Part shown: piece by piece, positions 1-5,388 of the stretch
Position numbering within the stretch: position 1 is the first letter of the stretch
Layout of the letters: the number at the start of each line of letters is the position of its first letter
Assembly (NCBI GenBank): GCA_027009605.1
Contig: JALVCY010000696.1
Span: forward strand, 1 to 6,407
Length of the DNA: 6,407 nucleotides
Direction of reading: 5' to 3'
Source: Saprospiraceae bacterium
GTDB taxonomy: Bacteria; Bacteroidota; Bacteroidia; Chitinophagales; Saprospiraceae
Made by a program: the position numbers and the translations under genes
Notes under the pieces: model-generated
What the model was told of the DNA's origin: nothing
The model's database searches: none
What the model saw: the letters and a program-made list of their open reading frames with translations, nothing else

Positions 1-73
1 ATGATTAGAAGGCTTAGATTGACAACCCAAAATTAAAAATATCAAGAATGCCAAGATAGGTTTTTGCATCTGT

Positions 74-125
74 TTAAAGGTTATTAAAGGTCAAAGGTTA
101 AGGGTTAAAGGTCAAAGGTTAAAGG
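74..125 (+). repeat. Heptamer array TYAAAGG, first block
   Basis: The heptamer TTAAAGG/TCAAAGG recurs. Two units lie at 74-80 and 84-90. Five more follow in unbroken 7-bp phase at 91-97, 98-104, 105-111, 112-118 and 119-125. The only variation is T/C at position 2 and one A-to-G change. The array runs directly into the GTAGGCAGCC module. It is non-coding and no function is known to me. Confidence 0.85.
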
Positions 126-208
126 TAGGCAGCCAAGAGAGCGTACCCTTTGAACGCCGAAGGCAATTACCGGTGTAGCGGTGCAACGGTTTAACGGGTA
201 GGCAACAA
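126..208 (+). repeat. Composite repeat module, copy 1 (short)
   Basis: This copy contains TAGGCAGCCAAGAGAGCG, then one TTGAACG unit whose core GCCGAAGGC (156-164) can form a 3-bp stem with a GAA loop. Four octamers follow: 166-173, 174-181 (TGTAGCGG), 182-189 and 190-197 (TTTAACGG). A second GTAGGCA then leads into the next heptamer block. The same parts occur in the same cyclic order at 2970-3124 and, inverted, at 6239-6366. This is a dispersed non-coding repeat rather than a gene. Confidence 0.85.
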
Positions 209-257
209 TTAAAGGTCAAGGGTCAAAGGTTAAGAGTTAAAGGTTCAAGGTTAAGTG
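209..257 (+). repeat. Heptamer array TYAAAGG, second block
   Basis: Seven heptamers sit in unbroken 7-bp phase (209-215 through 251-257). They are variants of TTAAAGG/TCAAAGG such as TCAAGGG, TTAAGAG, TTCAAGG and TTAAGTG, and they decay towards the right end. With the block at 74-125 it brackets module copy 1, so the module looks embedded in a heptamer array. Confidence 0.8.
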
Positions 258-261
258 TCGG

Positions 262-484
262 TCAACCAGCGAAGCTTGCGAGCGATTCAACTAACGAGCA
301 AAGCGAGTGAATCAACTTCTTCAACTTCCTCAACTAAAAACCAAACAAAAACCCAAATCGTCTCAACCTGCGAAGCACTCAACTACGAAGTCCGAATCCA
401 CGATAGTAATCGGGACAGTCTCAACCTAGAGAGCCGAAGGCGAACGTCTCAACTTTCTCAACTTCTTCAACTCTTTCAACCCAA
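262..484 (+). repeat. TCAAC nonamer ladder with GCGAAGC cores, left copy
   Basis: The anchor TCAAC recurs at 9-bp spacing. TCAACTTCT, TCAACTTCC and TCAACTAAA occupy 312-338, and four nonamers occupy 449-484. GCGAAGC occurs at 269-275 and 370-376. A hairpin core GCCGAAGGC lies at 433-441, and CGAT-AGTA-ATCG at 401-412. Bases 361-454 are a near copy of 3505-3600. The frame open across this block (255-506) translates to a Ser/Thr-rich string that merely reads out the nonamer, so I treat it as non-coding. Confidence 0.8.
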
Positions 485-558
485 CAGAATAACGAATGCT
501 AAATAACAAACGATGAATCCAAAAGCAAGCCACTCAATGACCAAAGCCCAAAAACCAC

Positions 559-2658
559 CTAATACCCTCCAAAATACTTCCGGAAAAACCATTCAATAGC
601 CAATAAAGCAATCAGCAATCCCAAAATCCAATGCAGATTGATCAAGGGTTTATTTCGCACGGATTGGTACATGATGGACTTGACCGAATTTTTGTTTTGG
701 ATAATCTCCGGAATCGTTGGGATGGCATCGGGTGCAATCAGTTGTCCGCCAAATTCATGACTAATTAAGCGGAGTGTATTGTGGTCGGCCGTCGTAGCGT
801 ATTTCTCTAGTTGTATCTGTTGGATGGTAAACCGTCCGTTGGAGTCAAACTCTTTGCCCGCAAATACGGTTTTGCCTTTAAAGCGATAGCGGCCGGCCGG
901 GAAGAAGCCTGCGTTGAGCCGATAGCTATTGCCTTGCCGGTTAAATTGATAAGGGAATTCTTTCCCGTTTTCGTCAATAATTACCAAGTTGACATCAGGC
1001 TCGTTGATGAGTTCATAATTTTCATTATAGAGCTCCGCATTCAGGAGGATGGGTTCGTTTTCTTTGTAGAGATTTTTGTTGATGCTTACGCGAAATCTTC
1101 TTTTGTCTTCTTTGACCGAAAGGTATTGGATGGTCTTGGATAGCAGCTCGTCCACCAGTTCATGATTTTGGTGTTGCATATAATCAAAGAGCGACCAATT
1201 CCAAAGTCCTTCTGCAGCGATTAAACCAAATTTGGTGCCGTCTTCTTCGCCTAAAGCCCAGAGCGGATATTCTGTTTTTATGTTTCCAATTCGTTGATAT
1301 AGAATGACTTGTGCGTTTGGTGAAGCCTTAAAAGTACCAAAAGGAGCAGTCATAGGATTGAAGTCCGGGAGGGCCTGCTTTACTTTGTCATCCAGGGTAA
1401 ATAGTGAAAATTGACTGTTGTAATTGGCTTGCACCAAATTGGGTTTCTGTCCGGTAGCTTGAATCGAAACCAGCGGCTGCACCTTGTTAATATTTGTAAT
1501 ATTAGAGCGGGAACCGACAATGATTAAATTGGGGATTTTACGCTCTTTAATTGTCCGGAAGACATTTGGCAGCGCATGGGCAACAGAGGGCAATTGGTGC
1601 AAAATAATTAAATCATATTTAGCGACTGACCCCGAAAAATCCTTGGCATATTTGACGGCAACGTCATAATTCTTATTTGCCGTAAGGCTGCGTTTGATAG
1701 CGGCTATATCCGGGTGGGGCGCTTCCGCTAAAATTAAAATTTTCTGTCTGGCATCCAAGACTTCAACATAGATGTCTCTTACATTGTTGGCCTTGGTGAC
1801 TTCGTTGGAGATGGGAGTGAGTTTGAATCTAAACTGTTGGACGCCGCTTTTGTCCATCGGCAAGACAATCGAAAAGGTCTTGAAAAAATCCTTTTGGGAG
1901 ATTTGGATGGCTTCTTCTTTGAGCTTGCGCAAATGGTTGTCTTCTACGATGTAAGTGGTTAATTTGGAAGACTGATCTTTTAGATTTTTGGCGGCCACGT
2001 CCACTTGGACTTCCATCCGGTCTCCCAAATAGGCAATCTTGTTGCTCAATACCTGTCGAATCATCAAGTCCCGGGCCACGGTCGTATCACCCAAGGCAAT
2101 GGAATAAACCGGAACAGCCAACTTGGTACTCAAATAATTAGGGCTGCTGCCTTCGTTGTAAATTCCGTCTGTCGCCAAAATAATAGCGCCCAAATTCTGG
2201 TGGCTGTAGTCATCGTAAATATTCTGTAAGACATCCGAGATATTGGTAATCTTATCCCCAAAACTAAAGTCCAAACTATCTCGTACCCGCTCACCAAAAC
2301 TATAGGTCTTGACATGATATTTTTCCGCAAGGCGCTGTTGCAACGTCTGCATTTTTTGCTGATAATCTGCTTTTTGGGCATCGTCCATGGCCAGACCGAT
2401 GGATTCCGAAGCATCTTGAGCAATGACTATGGTTGGTTTTTCGGTACGAGTTTCCAGCGACTTAATCAAAGGAGTCAACAACAAAAAACTAATTAAAGTC
2501 CCGCTCAAAAACCGTAAAAACCCCAATATAGGATTGAGCTTTGGACTTTGTTCCCGAAAGGAGTGATCCTTATAGTACAGCGCCAGCGCAAAGACCAGAC
2601 CCAAAGCGACACAAAGAAGCACATACCAAGTAGGATACTGTAAGCTAATATTCTGCAA
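559..2658 (-). CDS. Membrane-anchored VWA-domain protein with GATase-like middle region
   Basis: This is a protein of about 699 residues. Two hydrophobic segments lie near the N-terminus (about 11-27 and 44-66). A VWA domain follows (about 75-200), with the metal-binding MIDAS pattern D82-A-S84-E-S86, a likely threonine at T138 and T163-D164-G165. Strand-rich linker sequence leads to a region around 305-510 that resembles the Rossmann-like glutamine-amidotransferase fold often attached to such proteins. A beta-rich domain and a last transmembrane helix at about 675-691 complete it. Related Bacteroidota proteins are envelope proteins of unknown ligand, so a metal-dependent protein-binding or scaffold role is inference. 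The start is TTG at 2658-2656: the frame is closed upstream by TAA (2700-2698), there is no ATG between, and this start keeps the first membrane helix. No clear Shine-Dalgarno site is visible, only A8. It stands alone, with repeats on both sides. Confidence is high for gene and VWA domain, moderate for the middle region. Confidence 0.93.
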   Translation of the reverse strand: MQNISLQYPTWYVLLCVALGLVFALALYYKDHSFREQSPKLNPILGFLRFLSGTLISFLLLTPLIKSLETRTEKPTIVIAQDASESIGLAMDDAQKADYQQKMQTLQQRLAEKYHVKTYSFGERVRDSLDFSFGDKITNISDVLQNIYDDYSHQNLGAIILATDGIYNEGSSPNYLSTKLAVPVYSIALGDTTVARDLMIRQVLSNKIAYLGDRMEVQVDVAAKNLKDQSSKLTTYIVEDNHLRKLKEEAIQISQKDFFKTFSIVLPMDKSGVQQFRFKLTPISNEVTKANNVRDIYVEVLDARQKILILAEAPHPDIAAIKRSLTANKNYDVAVKYAKDFSGSVAKYDLIILHQLPSVAHALPNVFRTIKERKIPNLIIVGSRSNITNINKVQPLVSIQATGQKPNLVQANYNSQFSLFTLDDKVKQALPDFNPMTAPFGTFKASPNAQVILYQRIGNIKTEYPLWALGEEDGTKFGLIAAEGLWNWSLFDYMQHQNHELVDELLSKTIQYLSVKEDKRRFRVSINKNLYKENEPILLNAELYNENYELINEPDVNLVIIDENGKEFPYQFNRQGNSYRLNAGFFPAGRYRFKGKTVFAGKEFDSNGRFTIQQIQLEKYATTADHNTLRLISHEFGGQLIAPDAIPTIPEIIQNKNSVKSIMYQSVRNKPLINLHWILGLLIALLAIEWFFRKYFGGY

Positions 2659-2969
2659 AATGTTTTTTTTAGGGGCACGGAGCTTTTGCCTTGGCTCTTA
2701 CCGTAATTATATCCATCCGGCACGACTGCTAAAAAAGCCTATTTTCTATGGCCAAAGCATCCATGCTGAGTTGTTATTTTAGGGTTTTATAACGGAAAAT
2801 CAAGGGTTTAGTTTTGTGAAACCATAATAAATGCCTTGGAAAATGTCAGAATCAAAATTTACAGAATTAAAGAATTTCCGGAATAAATCCTACCGTTGAT
2901 TATCCAGTCTTTCCCATTTATCAGAAAATCCGCAGTGAGAGATGAGTGCAAATTTGTAGAATCCGCACG
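2659..2969. other. Upstream region of the VWA gene, no gene recognised
   Basis: This AT-rich stretch must contain the promoter and leader of the minus-strand VWA gene. I found no convincing TAnnTTTG element on that strand. An A8 run (T8 at 2663-2670) sits immediately before the TTG start. A minus-strand ATG at 2723-2721 opens a frame that crosses the VWA start in another phase. None of the short frames here looks like a conserved protein. Confidence 0.5.
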
Positions 2970-3124
2970 ATTGACGGTATAACGGCTTAACGGTTTAACG
3001 GTGTAGCGGTATAACGGTATAACGGGTAGGCAGCCAAGAGCGTGTTCCCTTGAACGCCGCAGGCAATTGAACGCCCGAAGGGCAAATTGAACGTGCGAAG
3101 CACAAGTTGAACGCTGAAGGCAAG
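2970..3124 (+). repeat. Composite repeat module, copy 2 (longest)
   Basis: Seven octamers in unbroken 8-bp phase (2970-3025; TATAACGG, CTTAACGG, TTTAACGG, TGTAGCGG) are followed by GTAGGCAGCCAAGAG at 3026-3040. Four TTGAACG units come next, at 3050-3066, 3067-3086, 3087-3106 and 3107-3124. Each unit contains a mini-hairpin: GCC-GCA-GGC, GCCC-GAA-GGGC (3073-3083), GTGC-GAA-GCAC (3093-3103) and GCT-GAA-GGC. Minus-strand frames through here give strings like RYTVIPL and LRTFNL that are read-outs of the repeat, not proteins. Confidence 0.9.
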
Positions 3125-3143
3125 AACAAACCACCATGATTTT

Positions 3144-3174
3144 TTAACCACGAAAAACACGAAAAACACGAAAG
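3144..3174 (+). repeat. CACGAAAAA 9-bp repeat, first block
   Basis: AACCACGAAAAACACGAAA-type sequence has three units of CACGAAAAA in 9-bp phase (3149-3157, 3158-3166, 3167 onward). As far as I recall, CCACGAAA...CACGAAA repeats are widespread in intergenic DNA of environmental bacteria. Here one is inserted between two pieces of the octamer/hairpin module. It has no coding signal. Confidence 0.75.
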
Positions 3175-3176
3175 CC

Positions 3177-3236
3177 CCTTGAACGCCGCAGGAAATGAAC
3201 GGTATAACGGTGTAGCGGTTTAACGGGCAGGCGGCT
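3177..3236 (+). repeat. Composite repeat module, copy 3 (partial)
   Basis: One degraded TTGAACG unit (core GCCGCAGGA at 3185-3193, where the outer stem pair is lost) is followed by four octamers: 3195-3202, 3203-3210 (TATAACGG), 3211-3218 (TGTAGCGG) and 3219-3226 (TTTAACGG). It ends in GCAGGCGGC, a variant of the GTAGGCAGCC block. It follows copy 2 closely, so the two may derive from one array split by the CACGAAA block. Confidence 0.8.
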
Positions 3237-3279
3237 AAAAGTCTTACGACTAACTTTCTCAACCACCAAAATGATGAAC

Positions 3280-3307
3280 CACGAAAGCCACGAAAAAATA
3301 CGAAAGA
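3280..3307 (+). repeat. CACGAAAAA repeat, second block
   Basis: CACGAAAGC (3280-3288), CACGAAAAAA (3289-3298) and TACGAAAGA (3299-3307) form a second copy of the block at 3144-3174, again preceded by AAC. The period slips from 9 to 10 in the middle unit. It is non-coding. Confidence 0.7.
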
Positions 3308-3351
3308 TCTGCTAAAATTCATGTAAAAATCTCAACAAATACCCAAATCTC

Positions 3352-3434
3352 TCAACTAGCGAAGCGAATCAACTAGCGAAGCCTGCGAGCGAATCAACTA
3401 GCGAAGCGAATCAACTTCTTCAACTTTCTCAACT
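3352..3434 (+). repeat. TCAAC ladder with three GCGAAGC cores
   Basis: Units begin TCAACTAGCGAAGCGAA (3352-3368 and 3394-3410, 17 bp each), with a 25-bp variant between them (3369-3393). They continue as nonamers TCAACTTCT (3411-3419), TCAACTTTC (3420-3428) and TCAACTAGC. GCGAAGC lies at 3359-3365, 3376-3382 and 3401-3407. The unit lengths are 9, 9+8 and 9+16, which suggests that 8-bp pieces were added to a nonamer array. Confidence 0.8.
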
Positions 3435-3504
3435 AGCAGAATATCGAATGTAGAATGCCGAATGTCGAATAACGAAATACAAATCCAAGTAAGAATCCAA
3501 ATTG

Positions 3505-3647
3505 TCTCAACCTGCGAAGCTCTCAACCACAAAGTCCGCATCCACGATAGTAATCGGGACGAGTTCTCAACCTAGAGAGCCATAGGCGAACGTCTCAACT
3601 TCTTCAACTAGCGAAGCGAATCAACTTCTTCAACTTTTTCAACCACC
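3505..3647 (+). repeat. Long direct repeat of 361-454 plus TCAAC ladder
   Basis: Bases 3505-3600 align with 361-454 by eye with about six substitutions and two single-base indels. Shared landmarks are TCTCAACCTGCGAAGC, the CGAT-AGTA-ATCG hairpin (3545-3556) and CCTAGAGAGCC. The hairpin at 3579-3587 reads GCC-ATA-GGC where the left copy has GCC-GAA-GGC, so the stem is kept while the loop differs. A TCAAC ladder (3595-3647) follows, with GCGAAGC at 3611-3617. The two copies lie in the same orientation on either side of the VWA gene. Confidence 0.88.
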
Positions 3648-3736
3648 AAATCCCCAAAAAACCAAGCCAACCCCATTATTTTCACGTAAGTAAATTGTTA
3701 TATAGCCCAAACACTCTTTTTCCGCCAAAGATGTTT

Positions 3737-3744
3737 TACTTTTG
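3737..3744 (+). promoter_or_regulatory. Candidate Bacteroidota -7 element (TACTTTTG)
   Basis: TACTTTTG matches the TAnnTTTG -7 consensus of Bacteroidota promoters and ends 27 bp before the ATG at 3772. A -33 element is not clear: the T-rich run at 3717-3721 is about 15 bp upstream, shorter than the usual spacing, and TTG at 3695-3697 is too far. A single 8-base match can arise by chance, but its place just before the only plus-strand gene favours it. Confidence 0.4.
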
Positions 3745-3771
3745 GTCTGTAACGAATCAAAATAGACAACT

Positions 3772-4659
3772 ATGCAGGAGACTGAAGTCATTATCGTTGA
3801 TGGTATTGCCCAAGATACCTATTTGGATATTTGCCGGAAGGCCGTAGAATATGCCATTATTTCCATTCCTTTTACCTATAATCGCATCGGAATCAAAGGG
3901 CTAAAAAGAAAAATAGCCAATATCGCCAAAGGAAAATTAGCCGAAAATCTGTTCTTTTATTTTTGCGAAAGCAACCAAATTGACATCAACAAATCTCTGG
4001 GGCAGACCCCGTTTTATATGCCCGACAAAACCGATTTTGTATTCCAAGATGCGGAGTGGGACATCAAAAACAATTTTATCTACCACAAAGGCGATTACCT
4101 TTACAAAAAGTATTATAAATGGCTTCCCGGCCTGATACCCAACCACACCCGGACGGATCAATGGTCGCGTCGCAACCGGTTGGCTATCGACTCGTCTTTC
4201 GACAAAAAATATTTATTCACTTTTCTGAAAGGGGGGGAGAGCTTGGACGAGCGGACTCCATTGATTGAGGTGCACCTTTCGGAAAAACAAGCCCGGTTTT
4301 TGGATGGATTGTACCAACAGTTTAGAAGCAATCGCCGGCCCAAAGTCCAACCATTTGAAGAATCTGTTTTTTGGCATCAATTTTTTGAAGGAGCGAATCG
4401 GGCTCTTTTGTTCAAGTTGAGAGCCTTTCCATTTTTAATTATTACCGGGTATGCGGGACGGAATCAGTGGCAGCATTTTAAGGATTGCGGCGTCAACCGG
4501 ACTTGGAATAATGGCCTTTTGCGGACAAGAATTAATAATAGTTATTCACGGATTCACAAGCTTCCGTCCTTCGCTTCTTTAGTGCCACACCTGAAAAAGC
4601 AACTGAATTTGGCGCATTTTTCACACCCCAAGGGGCGGGCAAACCCGTTTTTGTTGTGA
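3772..4659 (+). CDS. Putative orphan PD-(D/E)XK-type nuclease, 295 residues
   Basis: I do not recognise this gene by name. The protein is soluble, with no signal peptide or membrane segment. Residues 54-60 (GKLAENL) give a helix with E58. Residues 85-99 contain D88 in KTDFVF, and D97-I98-K99 lies in EWDIKNN. E...D-x8-D-x-K matches the core of the PD-(D/E)XK restriction-nuclease fold. A basic, aromatic stretch follows (101-136, with YKKYYKWLPG and WSRRNR), as does a hydrophobic strand at 217-227. The C-terminal 50 residues are basic. Nuclease activity is inference from spacing and local context; no homology search was made. The ATG at 3772 follows a TAnnTTTG element and has only a weak Shine-Dalgarno site. 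Its stop overlaps another ATG (TGATG), which suggests an operon partner that is now lost. It is flanked by repeats, consistent with an accessory gene. Confidence is high that it is a gene and about 0.5 for nuclease. Confidence 0.88.
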   Translation: MQETEVIIVDGIAQDTYLDICRKAVEYAIISIPFTYNRIGIKGLKRKIANIAKGKLAENLFFYFCESNQIDINKSLGQTPFYMPDKTDFVFQDAEWDIKNNFIYHKGDYLYKKYYKWLPGLIPNHTRTDQWSRRNRLAIDSSFDKKYLFTFLKGGESLDERTPLIEVHLSEKQARFLDGLYQQFRSNRRPKVQPFEESVFWHQFFEGANRALLFKLRAFPFLIITGYAGRNQWQHFKDCGVNRTWNNGLLRTRINNSYSRIHKLPSFASLVPHLKKQLNLAHFSHPKGRANPFLL

Positions 4660-4721
4660 TGACGCCTGAAGTAGTAATTTCTTATTTGGAAAATCTAATG
4701 ATGGAGCAGCCTGACCACTAA
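4659..4721 (+). pseudogene. Possible 5' stump of a coupled second gene, cut by a repeat
   Basis: The ATG at 4659-4661 shares its A with the TGA stop of the preceding gene (TGATG), the classic arrangement for translational coupling. The frame reads MTPEVVISYLENLMMEQP and then enters the CTGACCACTAAGG repeat, where it ends at TAA (4719-4721). The 18 residues before the repeat look like a normal protein N-terminus with an amphipathic helix. I infer that a longer gene was truncated by insertion or deletion at the repeat. It could also be a chance overlap or a genuine 20-residue peptide. Confidence 0.4.
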
Positions 4722-4798
4722 GGACACGTAGAAAACACTAAGACTGCACTAAGCCACCTTAGCATAATCTTAGTGCAAAACTAAGTGTCCTAAATGGT
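4714..4798. repeat. Imperfect long hairpin built of ACTAAG motifs
   Basis: The outer arms ACCACTAAGGACAC (4714-4727) and GTGTCCTAAATGGT (4785-4798) are complementary with two mismatches. The inner arms TGCACTAAG (4745-4753) and CTTAGTGCA (4769-4777) pair perfectly. The element resembles the CCACTAAG...CACTAAG repeats that I recall from many environmental genomes. It lies between convergent genes and could serve as a bidirectional terminator or be a small non-autonomous repeat. There is no T-run typical of an intrinsic terminator. Confidence 0.7.
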
Positions 4799-5124
4799 AA
4801 GGCGCATATAAGGAAGTGCATTTTTACGCCGAATGGTAACTGAAAACACAAAATAACAGCGCTGACTAATTCTATTTATTGGCATGTAGAACTCATGTAA
4901 GAAATTGCTGCGGCTGAAACGGTCTCTTTTATAAGTTGCTGATCCTTAGCTGTTTGCGCTTTGTTAACCTACCCTACAAACACAAGTCATAATGAAGAAA
5001 ATCAATATGTAGTGGGTGCAGTCGGGTTTTGTCCCCATTGACCCTTTCCGATTATTTGTAATGGGCGTAAGTTTTTAGGAAAAAATGCGGCTAAAGCCGG
5101 CTTCCCACTTAGTTTTGGTCTGTC
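4799..5124. other. Convergent intergenic stretch, no gene recognised
   Basis: No frame here looks like a protein. A frame at 4992-5012 reads MKKINM and stops; the same phase stays open to about 5078 after the stop but has no recognisable family signature. CCCATT (5034-5039) can pair with AATGGG (5060-5065). GGCTAAAGCC (5089-5098) is a short inverted repeat of a kind common in intergenic DNA. It may be a mosaic of decayed repeats. Confidence 0.45.
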
Positions 5125-5188
5125 AGCTAAAGCAGAGGGTAAAAGCTAAAGCAGACGGTAAAAGCTAAAGCAGACGGTAAAAGCAAAG
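5125..5188 (+). repeat. 19-bp tandem repeat, 3.3 copies
   Basis: AGCTAAAGCAGACGGTAAA occurs at 5125-5143 (one C-to-G change), 5144-5162 and 5163-5181. A truncated fourth copy, AGCAAAG, ends at 5188. Copies 2 and 3 are identical, which implies recent slippage or duplication. It lies in the gap between convergent genes and is non-coding. Confidence 0.92.
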
Positions 5189-5237
5189 AAAATGAAATTA
5201 AAGAGATACCCGAAATCCAAGTCTGCGCCTGTTTTAC

Positions 5238-5255
5238 CGTTGGTTTTAACCAACG
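5238..5255. repeat. Perfect 8-bp inverted repeat CGTTGGTT-TT-AACCAACG
   Basis: CGTTGGTT (5238-5245) and AACCAACG (5248-5255) are exact complements separated by TT. As RNA this would be a 7-bp stem with a four-base loop. It lies about 135 bp beyond the stop of the minus-strand START gene. A T-run follows on neither strand, so a terminator role is only possible, not shown. Confidence 0.6.
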
Positions 5256-5388
5256 AGTCCTCATGCCGATAATCCGTTGAGCCTGCGCCGAAAAGTCCAC
5301 TTGGCCAAAAACTAAAGCGGTGAACAAACCACTACAACCAACTTCCCGGGTAAACTCACCATTACACCGGAATCCCGAAATGAAGACA

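Noticed and set aside
1..36. Frame open from the first base, ending at TAA (34-36): MIRRLRLTTQN
   Set aside because: It could be the end of a gene entering from the left, but 11 residues at a window edge cannot support a call.
255..506. Plus-strand open frame, Ser/Thr-rich, 83 residues
   Set aside because: It reads out the TCAAC nonamer ladder and the long direct repeat; the low-complexity composition follows from the DNA repeat.
811..1143. Plus-strand open frame of 110 residues inside the VWA gene
   Set aside because: It is antisense to a clear coding region, has no family features, and is a by-product of codon use on the other strand.
2130..2423. Minus-strand frame of 97 residues in another phase of the VWA gene
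   Set aside because: It overlaps the MIDAS-bearing region of the VWA protein, which is plainly the real product.
3352..3647. Possible CRISPR array
   Set aside because: Units are 9-25 bp with no separate unique spacers of regular length, and no cas genes are in the window.
3737..4659. Toxin-antitoxin pair reading of the 295-residue gene and the short coupled frame
   Set aside because: The first protein is far larger than usual toxins, and the second frame ends inside a repeat rather than at a natural stop.
4992..5078. Short frame MKKINM, then in-phase open sequence after a TAG
   Set aside because: It is too short and carries no recognisable family signature; a decayed gene is possible but not supported.
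5127..5327. Minus-strand frame of 66 residues between the convergent genes
   Set aside because: Its end is built from the 19-bp tandem repeat and its middle from the palindrome; it has no independent coding signal.
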